Part shown: positions 35,133-44,837 of the stretch, in pieces
How positions within the stretch are numbered: position 1 is the first letter of the stretch
How the letters are laid out: each line of letters begins with the position of its first letter
Origin: Gammaproteobacteria bacterium
Lineage (GTDB): Bacteria; Pseudomonadota; Gammaproteobacteria; Pseudomonadales; Pseudohongiellaceae
Length of the DNA stretch: 64,000 nt
Assembly (NCBI GenBank): GCA_029253585.1
Contig: JAQWZF010000023.1
Span: forward strand, 124,001 to 188,000
Direction: 5' to 3'
The notes under the pieces: generated by a model
Databases searched by the model: none
What the model was told of the DNA's origin: nothing
What the model saw: the letters and a program-made list of their open reading frames with translations, nothing else
Program-made: the position numbers and the translations under genes

Positions 35133-37439
35133 GTGAGTAATCACGAAGACGAACAGCAACAGGTAAACGAGCTCAAAGACCCGGTCTGCGGCATGACTGT
35201 CTCCACTGACTCTCAACACCATGTTCACCATTCCGGCGTGGATTACTATTTCTGCTGCGCTGGCTGTGGGAGTAAGTTCGAATCTGACCCTATCAAATAT
35301 CTGGAACCGCGCGAACCGGAACCGGCAGATCCAGACGCCTGGTACACCTGCCCCATGGACCCGGAGGTACGCCAGCTGGGACCCGGCACCTGCCCCAAGT
35401 GCGGCATGGCGCTGGAGACGGAGATGCCTAGCCTGGAAGACGACGGCAATCCCGAGCTGACTGACTTCAGTCGTCGCTTCTGGTGGACACTCCCTTTCTC
35501 CTTCGCCGTCTTTATCTTGGCCATGTTCGGTCACGGCCGCGAGTGGGTGCCGGCCGACTGGCAGAACTGGATCGAACTGCTATTGGCAGCGCCGGTGGTG
35601 CTCTGGGCTGGCCGGCCGTTCCTGGAGCGCGGCATGCAATCGATACTAAACCGCAGCCCCAATATGTGGACACTAATCGGCCTCGGTACCTCGGCCGCAT
35701 TTACCTACAGTGTGGTGGCAACACTTGCGCCACAACTCTTCCCCGAATCGTTTGTTATGAACGGTCGGGTCCAAGTCTATTTTGAAGCGGCCGCCGTCAT
35801 CATCTCCCTGACACTGGTCGGGCAGATATTCGAACTCAAGGCTAGAGCCCAGACTTCCACCGCAATTAAGGCGCTTCTGCAACTGGCACCGAAGACCGCG
35901 CGTCGCATCGATGCCGATGGCAGCGAGAGGGATGTGCCTATCGATGAGATACAGATCGGCGATCGTCTTCGCGTTCGCCCCGGCGAGACGCTTCCGGTGG
36001 ATGGCGATGTGATTGAGGGTAATAGCCCCATAGACGAATCAATGCTCACCGGCGAACCTTTACCAGTAAGCAAGCATCCCGGCGACAAAGTCATAGGCGC
36101 GACTCTGAATACCAGTGGAAGTTTGATCATCGTCGCTAAACACGTAGGCGCTGAATCAACACTGGCGCAGATCGTTAATCTGGTTGCTCAGGCACAGCGT
36201 TCCCGCGCGCCACTACAGCGCCTGGCCGATATCGTGGCGGGTTACTTCGTCATTATGATCGTATCTATCGCCATCATTACTTTCATTATATGGGGCCTGC
36301 TAGGCCCGCAGCCCAGCTGGGTCTATGGCCTAATCAATGCGGTCTCCGTATTGATCATCGCCTGTCCCTGTGCTCTGGGACTCGCCACTCCCATGTCCAT
36401 CATGGTGGCAACCGGAAGGGCCGCCAGCAAGGGCATCCTGTTTCGCGATGCGGCCGCAATCGAACAGCTGCGTGAAGTCGATATTCTAGTGGTAGACAAA
36501 ACCGGCACTCTTACTCTTGGTCGCCCCAGCCTGCTGAAGACCATAGCGCTAGCCGATCACTCAGAGGAAGAAATTCTGCGCCTCGCTGCCAGCATCGATC
36601 AGGGCAGCGAACATCCGCTTGCCAAAGCCATCGTCGAATCCGCACGCGGGCAACAACTTGAACTAAAGCCCGTGAGTGATTTCGATTCCGCCTCCGGCAT
36701 CGGCGTAACGGCTACGCTTCTCTCAGACACGGGCAATGCGCAACAACTCGCACTAGGCAACACCGCTTTCATGCGGCAACTAGGCGTGGAGATGAAGGAC
36801 TTTGCTAATCAGGCCGATGACCTGCGGCGCGATGGTGCCAGTGTAGTCTTCCTCGCGATGGAGCAAACACTCCTCGGCCTGTTAGCGGTAGCCGACCCTA
36901 TTAAGGAGTCGACCCCCACAGCACTGAAAGAACTGCGGGACAGTGGACTTCGCCTAATCATGGCGACCGGCGATGGCGAGCTCACCGCACTCGCGGTAGC
37001 AAAGGAGCTAGGTATTGAGGAGGTGCACGCCGAGGTCACCCCGGCCAAGAAACTGGCACTGATAGAGCAGCTACGAAGCCAGGGTCATAAGGTTGCTATG
37101 GCCGGCGACGGTATCAATGACGCACCTGCCCTTGCCAAGGCTGCGGTGGGAATCGCCATGGGCACCGGCACCGACGTCGCTATGAGCAGCGCCCCGGTGA
37201 CACTGGTAAAAGGCGACCTGCGGGGTATCGCCCAGGCGCGACTCATATCAGAACAGACCGTTGCCAATATGCGCCAAAATCTGACCTTCGCCTTTCTCTA
37301 CAACAGTATAGGTGTGCCGGTCGCTGCAGGAGTTTTATTCCCCGTATTCGGTCTGCTGCTCTCACCCATGATTGCAGCCTTTGCGATGAGTCTAAGTTCG
37401 GTGTCGGTGGTGAGTAATGCGTTGCGCTTGCGGTTCTGA
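35133..37439 (+). CDS. copA: Copper-translocating P1B-type ATPase (CopA-like)
   Basis: This 768-residue Cu(I) exporter has an N-terminal YHS-type metal domain ([21 protein letters not shown]), a heavy-metal-binding HMBD ([22 protein letters not shown]), and then the P1B core: CPC in ACPCALG (near residue 410), DKTGTLT (about 455), SEHPLAKAI and [10 protein letters not shown] (about 657). The final helix has the NS/SS pattern ([23 protein letters not shown]) of copper ATPases. The GTG at 35133 has AGGAG seven bases before it and is preferred over the ATG at 35106. It is preceded by the MerR-type promoter, so copper probably induces it. Confidence 0.93.
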   Translation: MSNHEDEQQQVNELKDPVCGMTVSTDSQHHVHHSGVDYYFCCAGCGSKFESDPIKYLEPREPEPADPDAWYTCPMDPEVRQLGPGTCPKCGMALETEMPSLEDDGNPELTDFSRRFWWTLPFSFAVFILAMFGHGREWVPADWQNWIELLLAAPVVLWAGRPFLERGMQSILNRSPNMWTLIGLGTSAAFTYSVVATLAPQLFPESFVMNGRVQVYFEAAAVIISLTLVGQIFELKARAQTSTAIKALLQLAPKTARRIDADGSERDVPIDEIQIGDRLRVRPGETLPVDGDVIEGNSPIDESMLTGEPLPVSKHPGDKVIGATLNTSGSLIIVAKHVGAESTLAQIVNLVAQAQRSRAPLQRLADIVAGYFVIMIVSIAIITFIIWGLLGPQPSWVYGLINAVSVLIIACPCALGLATPMSIMVATGRAASKGILFRDAAAIEQLREVDILVVDKTGTLTLGRPSLLKTIALADHSEEEILRLAASIDQGSEHPLAKAIVESARGQQLELKPVSDFDSASGIGVTATLLSDTGNAQQLALGNTAFMRQLGVEMKDFANQADDLRRDGASVVFLAMEQTLLGLLAVADPIKESTPTALKELRDSGLRLIMATGDGELTALAVAKELGIEEVHAEVTPAKKLALIEQLRSQGHKVAMAGDGINDAPALAKAAVGIAMGTGTDVAMSSAPVTLVKGDLRGIAQARLISEQTVANMRQNLTFAFLYNSIGVPVAAGVLFPVFGLLLSPMIAAFAMSLSSVSVVSNALRLRF

Positions 37440-37598
37440 ATTCTGAAATCGACCCAGATAGGCGAATAGGTCAAGACACCTAGATGGCTCGATAAAACAG
37501 TAGAATGGTGCCAGCTCCTTTGCTGCCACGTCTACTTTGCTTTTTATTTTACATCCGTGTTGCACTAACTATTACAGTCTTTAAGTCAAATACTATGA

Positions 37599-38585
37599 CT
37601 AGGGCTCCAAGCCCAGCTGCTCTAGGCGTCGGGCCCCGCCCAAAATACCGACCATGCCATAGTTTCCCTCATGGCAGGCGTACTCATAGATGTTCTCCTC
37701 AATTCTCGATAAGGCGTATTCACCGGAAAACTGCGCACTAAACACAGTTGGGTCATCCACGGTAAAACCATAGATCATCTTGTTGTTTGAATCCCGGCGG
37801 AATGTCTCGATGACAGTGAGATTCTCTGTCGGCACACCGTACAGTGTCTGCCAGTTGTTGTAGTGCTTGGTTTCAACCACCAAGGTCTCGCCTTCCCAAC
37901 GCCCTATTGAATTTCCCATCCATTTTCTATGCGCGGCGGCCGCTGGATTGTGTTCGTCAGTAATCTTAACAATGCGGGTATCGTGGGCCATCTCGGTGGT
38001 AATGCTGATGTAACCTGGCGACTGATTAAAGGTAAGGAGGCTATTGTAGATGCTCGGTCGCATCACCGGGCTGCCAAAGTTGCCATTCAACAGACAACGC
38101 TCACCCAAACCCCGCCCCTCCGGGCCGTCGCTGTTTCTACCCCGGCTACCTCGCGCGGCCATGCGCTCGTTGAAACCGGCCACGCGTTCGGGCATGCGCC
38201 CATTCGCCGGGTCGGTAATTGCAGAGGTACGAAATTCGCCGTCGATAGTCGGTATGAATTTAGCATCCTCGCGCCAGAATAAGTCATAGTTGCCAAGGGA
38301 AGGCAGAGCCTCACCCACCTCTGGTGGCGCCCGATCGGGACTCAGTGGCTCATTAGCCGCTTCAAATTTCTGCTGTACTGCACCTTCCAAGACCAGAGCT
38401 TCTTCCTCTGTGTAGGCTCGCTTCTCACCCAACTCGGCAGGCCTCTCGAATGGCATGATAGTGGCGTGTTTCCAGACACCGTGAAAATTAGGCACTCCCC
38501 ATTCTGTTTTGGGTACAGAGTATTCTTGAGCAGTCACACCGGCACTGAAAAGACTGATTACCATTACGCTATAAGTAATTTTCAT
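37599..38585 (-). CDS. Secreted CHEGNYGM-motif protein, paralogue 2
   Basis: The signal peptide MKITYSVMVISLFSAGVTAQ leads to about 309 residues with VPNFHGVWKHATIMPFERP near the mature start, GERCLLNGNFGSP, EMAHDTRIV, MGNSIGRWEGETLVVETKHY and YEYACHEGNYGMVGIL. It has the same motif order as the proteins at 13765 and 48540, with some replaced residues (GNSIGRWEGET for GDSRGxWEGDT). No activity known. GGGAGAG precedes the ATG at 38585. The MBL hydrolase gene lies upstream on the same strand, so the pair may be co-transcribed. Confidence 0.8.
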   Translation of the reverse strand: MKITYSVMVISLFSAGVTAQEYSVPKTEWGVPNFHGVWKHATIMPFERPAELGEKRAYTEEEALVLEGAVQQKFEAANEPLSPDRAPPEVGEALPSLGNYDLFWREDAKFIPTIDGEFRTSAITDPANGRMPERVAGFNERMAARGSRGRNSDGPEGRGLGERCLLNGNFGSPVMRPSIYNSLLTFNQSPGYISITTEMAHDTRIVKITDEHNPAAAAHRKWMGNSIGRWEGETLVVETKHYNNWQTLYGVPTENLTVIETFRRDSNNKMIYGFTVDDPTVFSAQFSGEYALSRIEENIYEYACHEGNYGMVGILGGARRLEQLGLEP

Positions 38586-38693
38586 TATTTTTCTCTCCCG
38601 TGAAATTTTCAATAGGACTATGCTGTTAGCCTATCGCGATCCAGTCCTTTCAATGCAGAATGGATCAACCGAAGTTCCTGACATTAAAACGCG

Positions 38694-39593
38694 CTAGTCA
38701 GAATATTCTCCATAAGCCTGCCGCAACCATCCTTCTGTATTCTCATTCGCCGGAGCGAAACCGTCTGCCGGCTCACTCGCCAGCATTTCATCGACAGACA
38801 TGCCCTGCACCTTCGCACGAACCAGGTTGCCACGTATCACAACCAGCATATTGCGAAACTCTAATAGATCATCTCTGGTCGCGAGCTGACCATGACCGGG
38901 AATGATTATAGTACTCTCGTTTATCAGACTAGCAATATTCATCAGTGCATCGATCATGCCGTCGGCAGTGCCGCCATTGTCTCTATCGATGAAGGGCAGT
39001 CCGTAGCGCACAAACATATCACCGGTGTGGATGACGTTGGATTCGCGAAAAAATACCTGCGCATCGCCATCGGTGTGACCGTTGCCGGTGTTGATGATGT
39101 CTACCGCGTTGCCGTTGAGGTAGAAACGCATTTGCTCCTCAAAGGTGATCTTGGGTAGACCCACTGCCTCATAGGCTTCCTGCACGCGGCCACTTCCGGA
39201 GAGAACCTGAGTGCTCTCCATGCGCTTGCGCGCATTGTCCTGCGCGACTATATAGGCGCCAGCCCTGCCGAAGTTGGTATTGCCGTCCGTGTGATCGTAA
39301 TGAAAATGGGAATTCATAACAAAAGTCACCTGCTTGTCCGAGAGCTCGGCGATAGCCGCCTGGATTTTCATGGTCAACGGACCAAACTGATCGTCCACGA
39401 TGATGACGCCGTCTTCACCTATGGACACACCAATGTTTCCCCCGCTGCCCTGCAGCATATAGATGCCATCTCGTACTGGGGTGGTGGTGATCTCGATCTC
39501 GTTAAAATCCTGAGCGACTGCCATTAGCGGCAGTACTACAAACGCGAGCAATGTCAGTCGAATCGGCATACGGCATGATGTATTTTTTCTCAT
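38694..39593 (-). CDS. Exported metallo-beta-lactamase-fold hydrolase
   Basis: A signal peptide (ending LPLMAVAQ) is followed by an MBL fold. The zinc motif HFHYDHTDGN (His96, His98, Asp100, His101) is intact, GNGHTDGD and IHTGDMFV carry the third histidine and the bridging aspartate, and PGHGQ the last ligand. These periplasmic enzymes hydrolyse varied esters or lactams; the substrate is unknown. The start could be at MPIRLT, eight codons later. It lies 110 bases before the CHEGNYGM gene on the same strand. Confidence 0.88.
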   Translation of the reverse strand: MRKNTSCRMPIRLTLLAFVVLPLMAVAQDFNEIEITTTPVRDGIYMLQGSGGNIGVSIGEDGVIIVDDQFGPLTMKIQAAIAELSDKQVTFVMNSHFHYDHTDGNTNFGRAGAYIVAQDNARKRMESTQVLSGSGRVQEAYEAVGLPKITFEEQMRFYLNGNAVDIINTGNGHTDGDAQVFFRESNVIHTGDMFVRYGLPFIDRDNGGTADGMIDALMNIASLINESTIIIPGHGQLATRDDLLEFRNMLVVIRGNLVRAKVQGMSVDEMLASEPADGFAPANENTEGWLRQAYGEYSD

Positions 39594-39671
39594 CGGTTTG
39601 ATCTCTTTATTGTAGTTAAGCTAATGCGCACTCACGTGCGGTATGACTGCTGAGTAAATAGGCCCAAGCAA

Positions 39672-40199
39672 TCAGCGAATATCCTTGTGTAAATCTCTCT
39701 TAAACTGCCTGGCTTTTTCGACATAGACCTCGGCACTTTTTTCAAGTTGTGCCTGCTGCTGCTCAGTCAGAGTCTTAACAACCTTGGCTGGAGAACCCAT
39801 CACCAGCGATCCGTCCGGAATTTCTTTGCCTTCGGTCACGAGACTGTTCGCCCCTATTAAACAATTCTTGCCGATCTTCGCACCGTTGAGCACGACGGCA
39901 TTAATACCTACCAGGGTGTTATCGCCGATAGTACAACCGTGCAACATTACCTTATGGCCGATGGTGACATTTCTGCCTATCGTTAGCGGAGAGCCTGCGT
40001 CTGTATGCAGGACGGAACAATCTTGCACATTGCTGTTCTCGCCAATGATGATAGGATCATTGTCGCCCCGTATGACGGCGTTGAACCAGACGCTGACGTT
40101 GTTGTCCAGTCGCACGTTTCCGATCACGTCTGCGCTGTCGGCGACAAAATAGCCCTCGCCCGCAATATCGACTCTACTCTCTCCTAAACGGTACAACAT
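39672..40199 (-). CDS. Gamma-carbonic anhydrase-like hexapeptide protein
   Basis: This is a 175-residue left-handed beta-helix protein with the YrdA/CaiE features: [38 protein letters not shown] and [10 protein letters not shown]. The histidine of HTDAGSPL and HKVMLHGC match metal ligands of gamma-carbonic anhydrases. The cytosolic role may be CO2 hydration or acyl metabolism. It lies 80 bases before the MBL gene and is followed upstream by the small membrane protein. Confidence 0.9.
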   Translation of the reverse strand: MLYRLGESRVDIAGEGYFVADSADVIGNVRLDNNVSVWFNAVIRGDNDPIIIGENSNVQDCSVLHTDAGSPLTIGRNVTIGHKVMLHGCTIGDNTLVGINAVVLNGAKIGKNCLIGANSLVTEGKEIPDGSLVMGSPAKVVKTLTEQQQAQLEKSAEVYVEKARQFKRDLHKDIR

Positions 40200-40239
40200 A
40201 CTTCTATTCCTTGTGCTTCAGTGGATAATTCAAATTCGC

Positions 40240-40671
40240 TCAGCCACGGGGATCGAGTCGCAGAAAGTAGCGCGGCGGAAAGCCAGTGCGAAACCTGAAC
40301 TCGAAACCGAAACTATAGATTTCTCTAATGCTTTCTTCTTCAGCGCCTTCTAGCGGAACTGCGAGGTAGGGCGCAAAGGAATCGTTGCCGGGCATTTTTA
40401 CTTCTACGTTTGGATTGCCTAGCGCCTGCTTATACCAGGCCCTGGGCCAATGATTCGCAGCGATGTAGTTCCTACCATCTATCTGCTCAAGCCGCACCAC
40501 CCGGTCATGACGTTCATTGTCGTCGTTGAAAGTGGCTATCACTATTGAGGTGCTGCCCTGGGGCTGGTTCATGCCCAGCTGCGCCTCGAACCAGACGATA
40601 GAACCCACATAGGCCAAAAATAATACGCCCAAGCCGACTAGTGACCACTTTACGATCTTATTATTTTTCAT
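40240..40671 (-). CDS. Membrane-anchored split-barrel-like protein
   Basis: One N-terminal transmembrane helix (about 8-28) anchors a domain with RHDRVVRLEQIDGRNYIAANHWPRAWYKQALGNPNVEV, a strand-turn-Trp-Tyr-Lys pattern found in nitroreductase/F420-type and DUF2255-like split barrels. It is smaller (143 residues) and less similar than the two clear paralogues (1492-2058 and 47916-48434). No cofactor residue can be proved. It may form a set with the gamma-carbonic anhydrase gene. Confidence 0.6.
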   Translation of the reverse strand: MKNNKIVKWSLVGLGVLFLAYVGSIVWFEAQLGMNQPQGSTSIVIATFNDDNERHDRVVRLEQIDGRNYIAANHWPRAWYKQALGNPNVEVKMPGNDSFAPYLAVPLEGAEEESIREIYSFGFEFRFRTGFPPRYFLRLDPRG

Positions 40672-40762
40672 GTTTACTCCTAATAACTAGGGCAGAGCAC
40701 TCTTTCTGTATTCCTATTCCAGGCTTTTTAGCGCAGAATCAAACTGCTTGAACAAAACCTTA

Positions 40763-40838
40763 GCGGGCGTAACTCAGTTGGTAGAGTACTAGCTTCCCAA
40801 GCTAGTTGTCGCGAGTTCGACCCTCGTCGCCCGCTCCA
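40763..40838 (+). tRNA. tRNA-Gly (anticodon CCC)
   Basis: A complete cloverleaf can be folded: acceptor GCGGGCG with CGCCCGC, D arm ACTC/GAGT, anticodon stem CTAGC/GCTAG with loop TTCCCAA (anticodon CCC, reads GGG), T arm GCGAG/CTCGT with TTCGACC loop, and encoded CCA. It stands alone between a minus-strand gene and the PQQ dehydrogenase gene. I see no integrase or repeat at its 3' end. Confidence 0.97.
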
Positions 40839-40861
40839 ATTCTATTTCCTTGTTTCCTGCC

Positions 40862-42640
40862 CTATGGCAGGCGGAAAACGTACAGGGTGTTACCACCGCC
40901 ACGCTGGCGAATCTCCGGCGTGTGCCTTCTGTAGTTAACTCCCTCGCCCGCAGCTATAGCGATGTACTGTACGCCATCGACGCTATAGCTAACCGGAAAA
41001 CCGCCGGCGGTTGCGTTCAGAATCTGTTCCCAGAGGATATCGCCGCTTTCAGCATCGAAGGCGCGAAAGCGCCTGGCATCGTCCGAGACAAAGACCAATC
41101 CACCTCCCGTAGTGAGTACCGAGCCGCCTATACCCGCGCGCTGCCTGTAGGTCCACCGTGTCTCGCCGGTTGCTACGTCTATCGAGGTGAACTGCCCTAC
41201 CTGACCGGTGTCTTCGGGCCCGATTTCTGTGCTGCTCCTGGCGGAGGCATGATGCAGACCCACGGTTGGATCCACCGGTCTTAGAGCAAAGTTCATGCAG
41301 GTATTGTTAGTGGGTGTATACAGCGAATTAGTTTGTGGGCTGTAGCCTACCGAGTTCCAGTTGATGCCACCCTGGGTAGTTGGGCACACGAGTTTCTGCT
41401 GACCGATCTCGGTGATATTGATCTCTGGGTTGGTAATGCCCTTACGTCCCTCAACGTCTACGCCGACAATCACGTTCTGAAAATTAGTCTCGGTTGCCCA
41501 GAGGAATTCGCCCGTGGCGGCATCCAGAGTCCAGACGATTCCAGGCTTGCCTGGGATGCCGGTGATGACTTTCCTGCGCTCGCTGGATGCGATATTAGGA
41601 TTCATCCACGACACGGCGTCGGCGTCGGGCGTGACTTCTGTCTCGACGATTAGGCGCTCGAAGGGATGATCCTGATCCCAGTTGCCACCGGGAATATGCT
41701 GGAAGTACCAGTCGATTTCACCGGTATCGGCATTAAGTGCCAAGGTGGAATTCGTATAGAGAACATCGCCGCCTCTTGTGCCACGCTGAACTTCTCCCCA
41801 GGGGATAGGCACCGCTACGCCAATAAAAATTAGATTGAGTTCGGCATCGAAGCTGGCCGGCATCCAGGCGGACCCGCCACGACGCTGTTCGTCCGGCAAA
41901 TCTCCCCAACTCTCCCAGTTGGGTTCGCCGATCTTAGGCACGGTATTCGTTCGCCAAAGCTCTTCGCCGGTATCGGCATCGTGGGCGGTAATCCAACAGC
42001 TGGTATTAATGTAGTAACAACCGGACATGCCCGTTATTACCTTGCCATTGAAAACCTGAGGACCGCCGGAATAGTGCTGTCCAATCGTCCAGTCACCGAT
42101 CTGTTTTTCCCAGGTAACTTCACCGCTGGTCGCGTTTAGCGACACGATATAGGCATCGCGGGTCGCGATGAGTAACTGATCCTTGTAGAGGGTGCCATTG
42201 CGGTTCGCACAAGACAGCGGTGCCACGTGATCCACTGTAGGACGGCGATATTCCCATAAGGGTGTGCCGTCGGTAGCATCTACAGCCTCAATAAAGTCAC
42301 AGGCCTGCGGCAGAAACATGATGCCATCGTGAACCAGTGGTGTGGTCTCCTGCTTTCCCGACTCCATGGTCCAGGACCAAGCCAGTCGCAGGCTATCCAC
42401 GTTATCCCTGTTTATCTGATCCAGCGGGCTGTAGGCCCAATGATTCGGCGTTCCCCTCCACATTAGCCAGTCACTGGCAGGCGGATTTGCCAGCTCTTCA
42501 AGAGTGACCGGGGTGTAGTTTTCTAATAGTGTCTGCCCTTGAGATTGGGCCAGGGCCGCCGGCGTGGTGAGCAGCAAACTTGTGAAAACTGCACTGAGAA
42601 GCTGTCGCAATGCACGGTGGTACAGGGTGAGGGCTCGCAT
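40862..42640 (-). CDS. PQQ-dependent alcohol dehydrogenase-like beta-propeller
   Basis: This 592-residue secreted quinoprotein has a Sec signal and eight W-type propeller blades (SLRLAWSW, ETTPLVHDGIMFLPQ, AYIVSLNATSGEVTWEKQ). The catalytic aspartate (about D292, GGDVLYTNS) seems kept. However, the vicinal Cys-Cys of the family is LSC here (S143-C144), and the region with the Ca ligand Glu of the classical enzymes reads GMSGCYYINTSCW. It therefore belongs to a divergent subfamily, and its activity is uncertain. AAGGA precedes the start. A tRNA gene is downstream and a gene relic lies upstream. Confidence 0.85.
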   Translation of the reverse strand: MRALTLYHRALRQLLSAVFTSLLLTTPAALAQSQGQTLLENYTPVTLEELANPPASDWLMWRGTPNHWAYSPLDQINRDNVDSLRLAWSWTMESGKQETTPLVHDGIMFLPQACDFIEAVDATDGTPLWEYRRPTVDHVAPLSCANRNGTLYKDQLLIATRDAYIVSLNATSGEVTWEKQIGDWTIGQHYSGGPQVFNGKVITGMSGCYYINTSCWITAHDADTGEELWRTNTVPKIGEPNWESWGDLPDEQRRGGSAWMPASFDAELNLIFIGVAVPIPWGEVQRGTRGGDVLYTNSTLALNADTGEIDWYFQHIPGGNWDQDHPFERLIVETEVTPDADAVSWMNPNIASSERRKVITGIPGKPGIVWTLDAATGEFLWATETNFQNVIVGVDVEGRKGITNPEINITEIGQQKLVCPTTQGGINWNSVGYSPQTNSLYTPTNNTCMNFALRPVDPTVGLHHASARSSTEIGPEDTGQVGQFTSIDVATGETRWTYRQRAGIGGSVLTTGGGLVFVSDDARRFRAFDAESGDILWEQILNATAGGFPVSYSVDGVQYIAIAAGEGVNYRRHTPEIRQRGGGNTLYVFRLP

Positions 42641-42783
42641 GATTTATTCCTTCTTATTCTTATAGACTGATCTGCAGCGGCTAAATGGCGCGATATTAGG
42701 GCCTGTGGCCAGATTTTCTTGCAGGAACCACAGATTAGCAAACTTCTACTGAAAATTGACCCGTGCGCTGCTAATATCCACCG

Positions 42784-43450
42784 ATGGAATCGATAGAGCA
42801 ACCAAAACAGGACGAACTGAGCGGAGTTCTTGCTCTAATTGAGCAGGCGCAGAAATCTCTGTCTCAGCAGCGGCTATGTTATCCATGAGAGAATCTCGCC
42901 GCAGATGTGGCTGGTATGTCAGCGCGACGCACACAGCTGGGTTGAATGGCAGGACACCGAAGGATATTGGCATACAATAGATCCTACACCTCCCAGCATA
43001 GCGGGCTCCTTTGGCGGATACGAATCGAGTCAGTTTAGTATTCTCTATCATCGTCTAGCGGGTCAGTGGCAGAAGCTGATAGACGCCGTACTCGCAGACG
43101 AACCACTCGCCAATATCGTCCGCTATGGCGGAGTGTTAATCCTATTATTCCTTTTTGTTCGGGAGTATCGCCGCATTCGCGGAAGACGGGATCGGGTCGA
43201 TTCACGTACATTACGTTAGCAGAAGGTCTGGCAACGGTTCCTTAACGCTGCCAACTTGCCTGCGAACGAATCCTGGACCGCGAGCACCTATGCCGACAAC
43301 CTTCCTAAACAGTGGCCCCCGGCGCAAGTCGAGGCAACAAAGAAGTTTCTGCAAGACTATGCACTACAGCGCTTCTCGCGAGACGACGAATTGGCTATCG
43401 AAGAGGTAGAAGACTCCCTAGAGGAATGCCTGAATGTCTTGCCGAAATAA
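42784..43450 (+). pseudogene. Truncated transglutaminase gene with amber codon and unrelated 5' piece
   Basis: A frame open from 42839 reads RDAHSWVEWQDTEGYWHTIDPTPPS, then a transmembrane segment and a charged region. This matches the C-terminal part of a bacterial transglutaminase (His-Ser-Trp-Val-Glu... Asp-Pro-Thr). TAG at 43217 interrupts it. The same frame continues for 77 codons with QRFLNAANLPANESW... to 43450, like the C-terminal domain of TgpA/DUF4129-type proteins. The N-terminal core with the catalytic Cys is missing. A different frame from ATG 42784 gives 34 codons (MESIEQPKQDELSG...) of unknown origin. Together this looks like a deletion junction. It could be the remains of a larger operon. 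Confidence 0.6.
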
Positions 43451-43538
43451 AACTAGGCAGGCATAGCTTTTATCAGGCAGAACTCTTAGTCTCTACTTAC
43501 TAGTCGGACACGAAAACATCTACAAGGAGAAACAGACA

Positions 43539-44147
43539 ATGCGATCAGTTCACAAAATATCGAAATACCTGAGCCTTTCCTTTATCGCCCTTTCTGCCAT
43601 GTTCGCAGCGTCATTTCTGCAGGCGGCAGACAATGACTGGGTCACACTTATCGACGGGATCGAAGGAATGGAAAACTTCAATATTGTCGGCGATGCAAAC
43701 TGGACCGCAAAGGACAATGCTATCCAGGCAACCGAAGGTAGCGGTGCTTCCTGGTTGGTAAGCAAGAAGAACTACAGTAATTTCTCGTTACGCGTCGAAT
43801 TCTGGGCCAGCGAAGATTCCAATAGCGGTATTTATATGCGCTGCGCAGATGCCAATCGGATTACCGATCGTACCTGCTACGAGGCGAACGTATTCGATCA
43901 GCGCCCAGATCCCTCCTTTGGTACCGGCGCAATAGTGCACATCGCTCCGGTCGATGAGCCGCGACCCCTGGTTGGGGGGAAATGGAATGTTTTCGTTATC
44001 ACCTTGGACGGCGACCATCTGGTGGTAGAATTGAATAACGAGAAAACGGTAGATGTTCGTGATGATCTTCTTGCCAGCGGGCCTATCGGCTTGCAGTGGG
44101 GGCGCGGCGCACTCCGCTTCCGCAAGGTAGTCATAAAAGAGCTATAA
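43539..44147 (+). CDS. Secreted DUF1080 domain protein
   Basis: A signal peptide (ending ASFLQAA) precedes a DUF1080/3-keto-disaccharide hydrolase-like lectin domain. Motifs: WVTLIDGIEGMENFNIVGDANWTAKDNAIQAT, DSNSGIYMRC, YEANVFDQRPDPSFGTGAIVHI and GPIGLQWGRGALRFRKVVIKEL. DUF1080 domains bind or hydrolyse carbohydrates. AGGAG precedes the start. It ends 25 bases before a strong terminator. Confidence 0.85.
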   Translation: MRSVHKISKYLSLSFIALSAMFAASFLQAADNDWVTLIDGIEGMENFNIVGDANWTAKDNAIQATEGSGASWLVSKKNYSNFSLRVEFWASEDSNSGIYMRCADANRITDRTCYEANVFDQRPDPSFGTGAIVHIAPVDEPRPLVGGKWNVFVITLDGDHLVVELNNEKTVDVRDDLLASGPIGLQWGRGALRFRKVVIKEL

Positions 44148-44165
44148 AAACTAAAATGCAAAACC

Positions 44166-44207
44166 AAAAAGAGGCGGTGAGAAGTTAATCCTCACCGCCT
44201 TTTTTTA
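44166..44207. terminator. Bidirectional terminator hairpin
   Basis: Stem AGGCGGTGAG (44172-44181) and its complement (44191-44200), nine-base loop, T-run to the right and A-run to the left. It ends the DUF1080 transcript and could also serve the convergent SRPBCC gene. Confidence 0.9.
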
Positions 44208-44261
44208 TACAGCCATGCAATAAGCTAAGGCTCCAGGCATATTGCGATTTCCGACTGCCTA

Positions 44262-44750
44262 CTAGTCGACCGATTCCTTCATAGCAGCGAGAGCACCTTC
44301 AAACATGCTACGTCTTCTCGCGACATCCGCATCTTTCTCGGCTTGAGTCTCATAATTTGAAACATCCAGCATCAGGGTGTAAAGCAGCTTAGTGCTGTTC
44401 GCACCTACAGGTCGTGCTTCGAGAAAGCCATGGTATTGATTGTAGAACCCTTCTTCCGGAACTGGCTGGGTATAACCGTAAGATAGCTCAGTCTCTGCGA
44501 CGAGAATCTCGATAACCCTGCCACCCAATAAGGAGCGCACAGTACCCAAGGCGCCGTCGCCCGAAGTTATCTCGCAGGGCAGATTAAGCCATTCGCTGAT
44601 GTCGCAATAACCACCAACCTTTGACCACACCTCGGCGGCAGGCTTGTTTACGTCGATCTCCATCTCGATGGCGACATATTCGGGCTGCGCCTGAGCCGCA
44701 GTGGCGATAAAGCCGATTGCTGCGAACAATGACAAAATAGTACGTTTCAT
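44262..44750 (-). CDS. Secreted SRPBCC family protein
   Basis: The signal peptide (ending ATAAQA) is followed by a polyketide cyclase/START-type fold: EMEIDVNKPAAEVWSKVGGYCDISEWLNLPCEITSGDGALGTVRSLL, VAETELSYGYTQP, and the C-terminal helix SMFEGALAAMKE. It would bind a small hydrophobic ligand in the periplasm. AAGGA precedes the start. A second, different secreted SRPBCC-like protein occurs at 7168-7797. Confidence 0.8.
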   Translation of the reverse strand: MKRTILSLFAAIGFIATAAQAQPEYVAIEMEIDVNKPAAEVWSKVGGYCDISEWLNLPCEITSGDGALGTVRSLLGGRVIEILVAETELSYGYTQPVPEEGFYNQYHGFLEARPVGANSTKLLYTLMLDVSNYETQAEKDADVARRRSMFEGALAAMKESVD

Positions 44751-44837
44751 ACGTGTTTCCTTTTCTTTGATTAATTTCGGTTTGTTGTTAGGGAATTGCT
44801 AGTTTAGAGGTGAAAAGTCGACAGACAGCATAAGCAA

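Noticed and set aside
37505-37741. Plus-strand frame between the copper ATPase and the CHEGNYGM gene
   Set aside because: It overlaps the end of the convergent CHEGNYGM gene and has no plausible protein features.
13239-43450. TAG as a sense codon (recoding) explaining interrupted genes at 13422 and 43217
   Set aside because: Several sound genes in the window end in TAG (for example the genes ending at 321, 28870, 33710 and 54900), so TAG works as a normal stop here.
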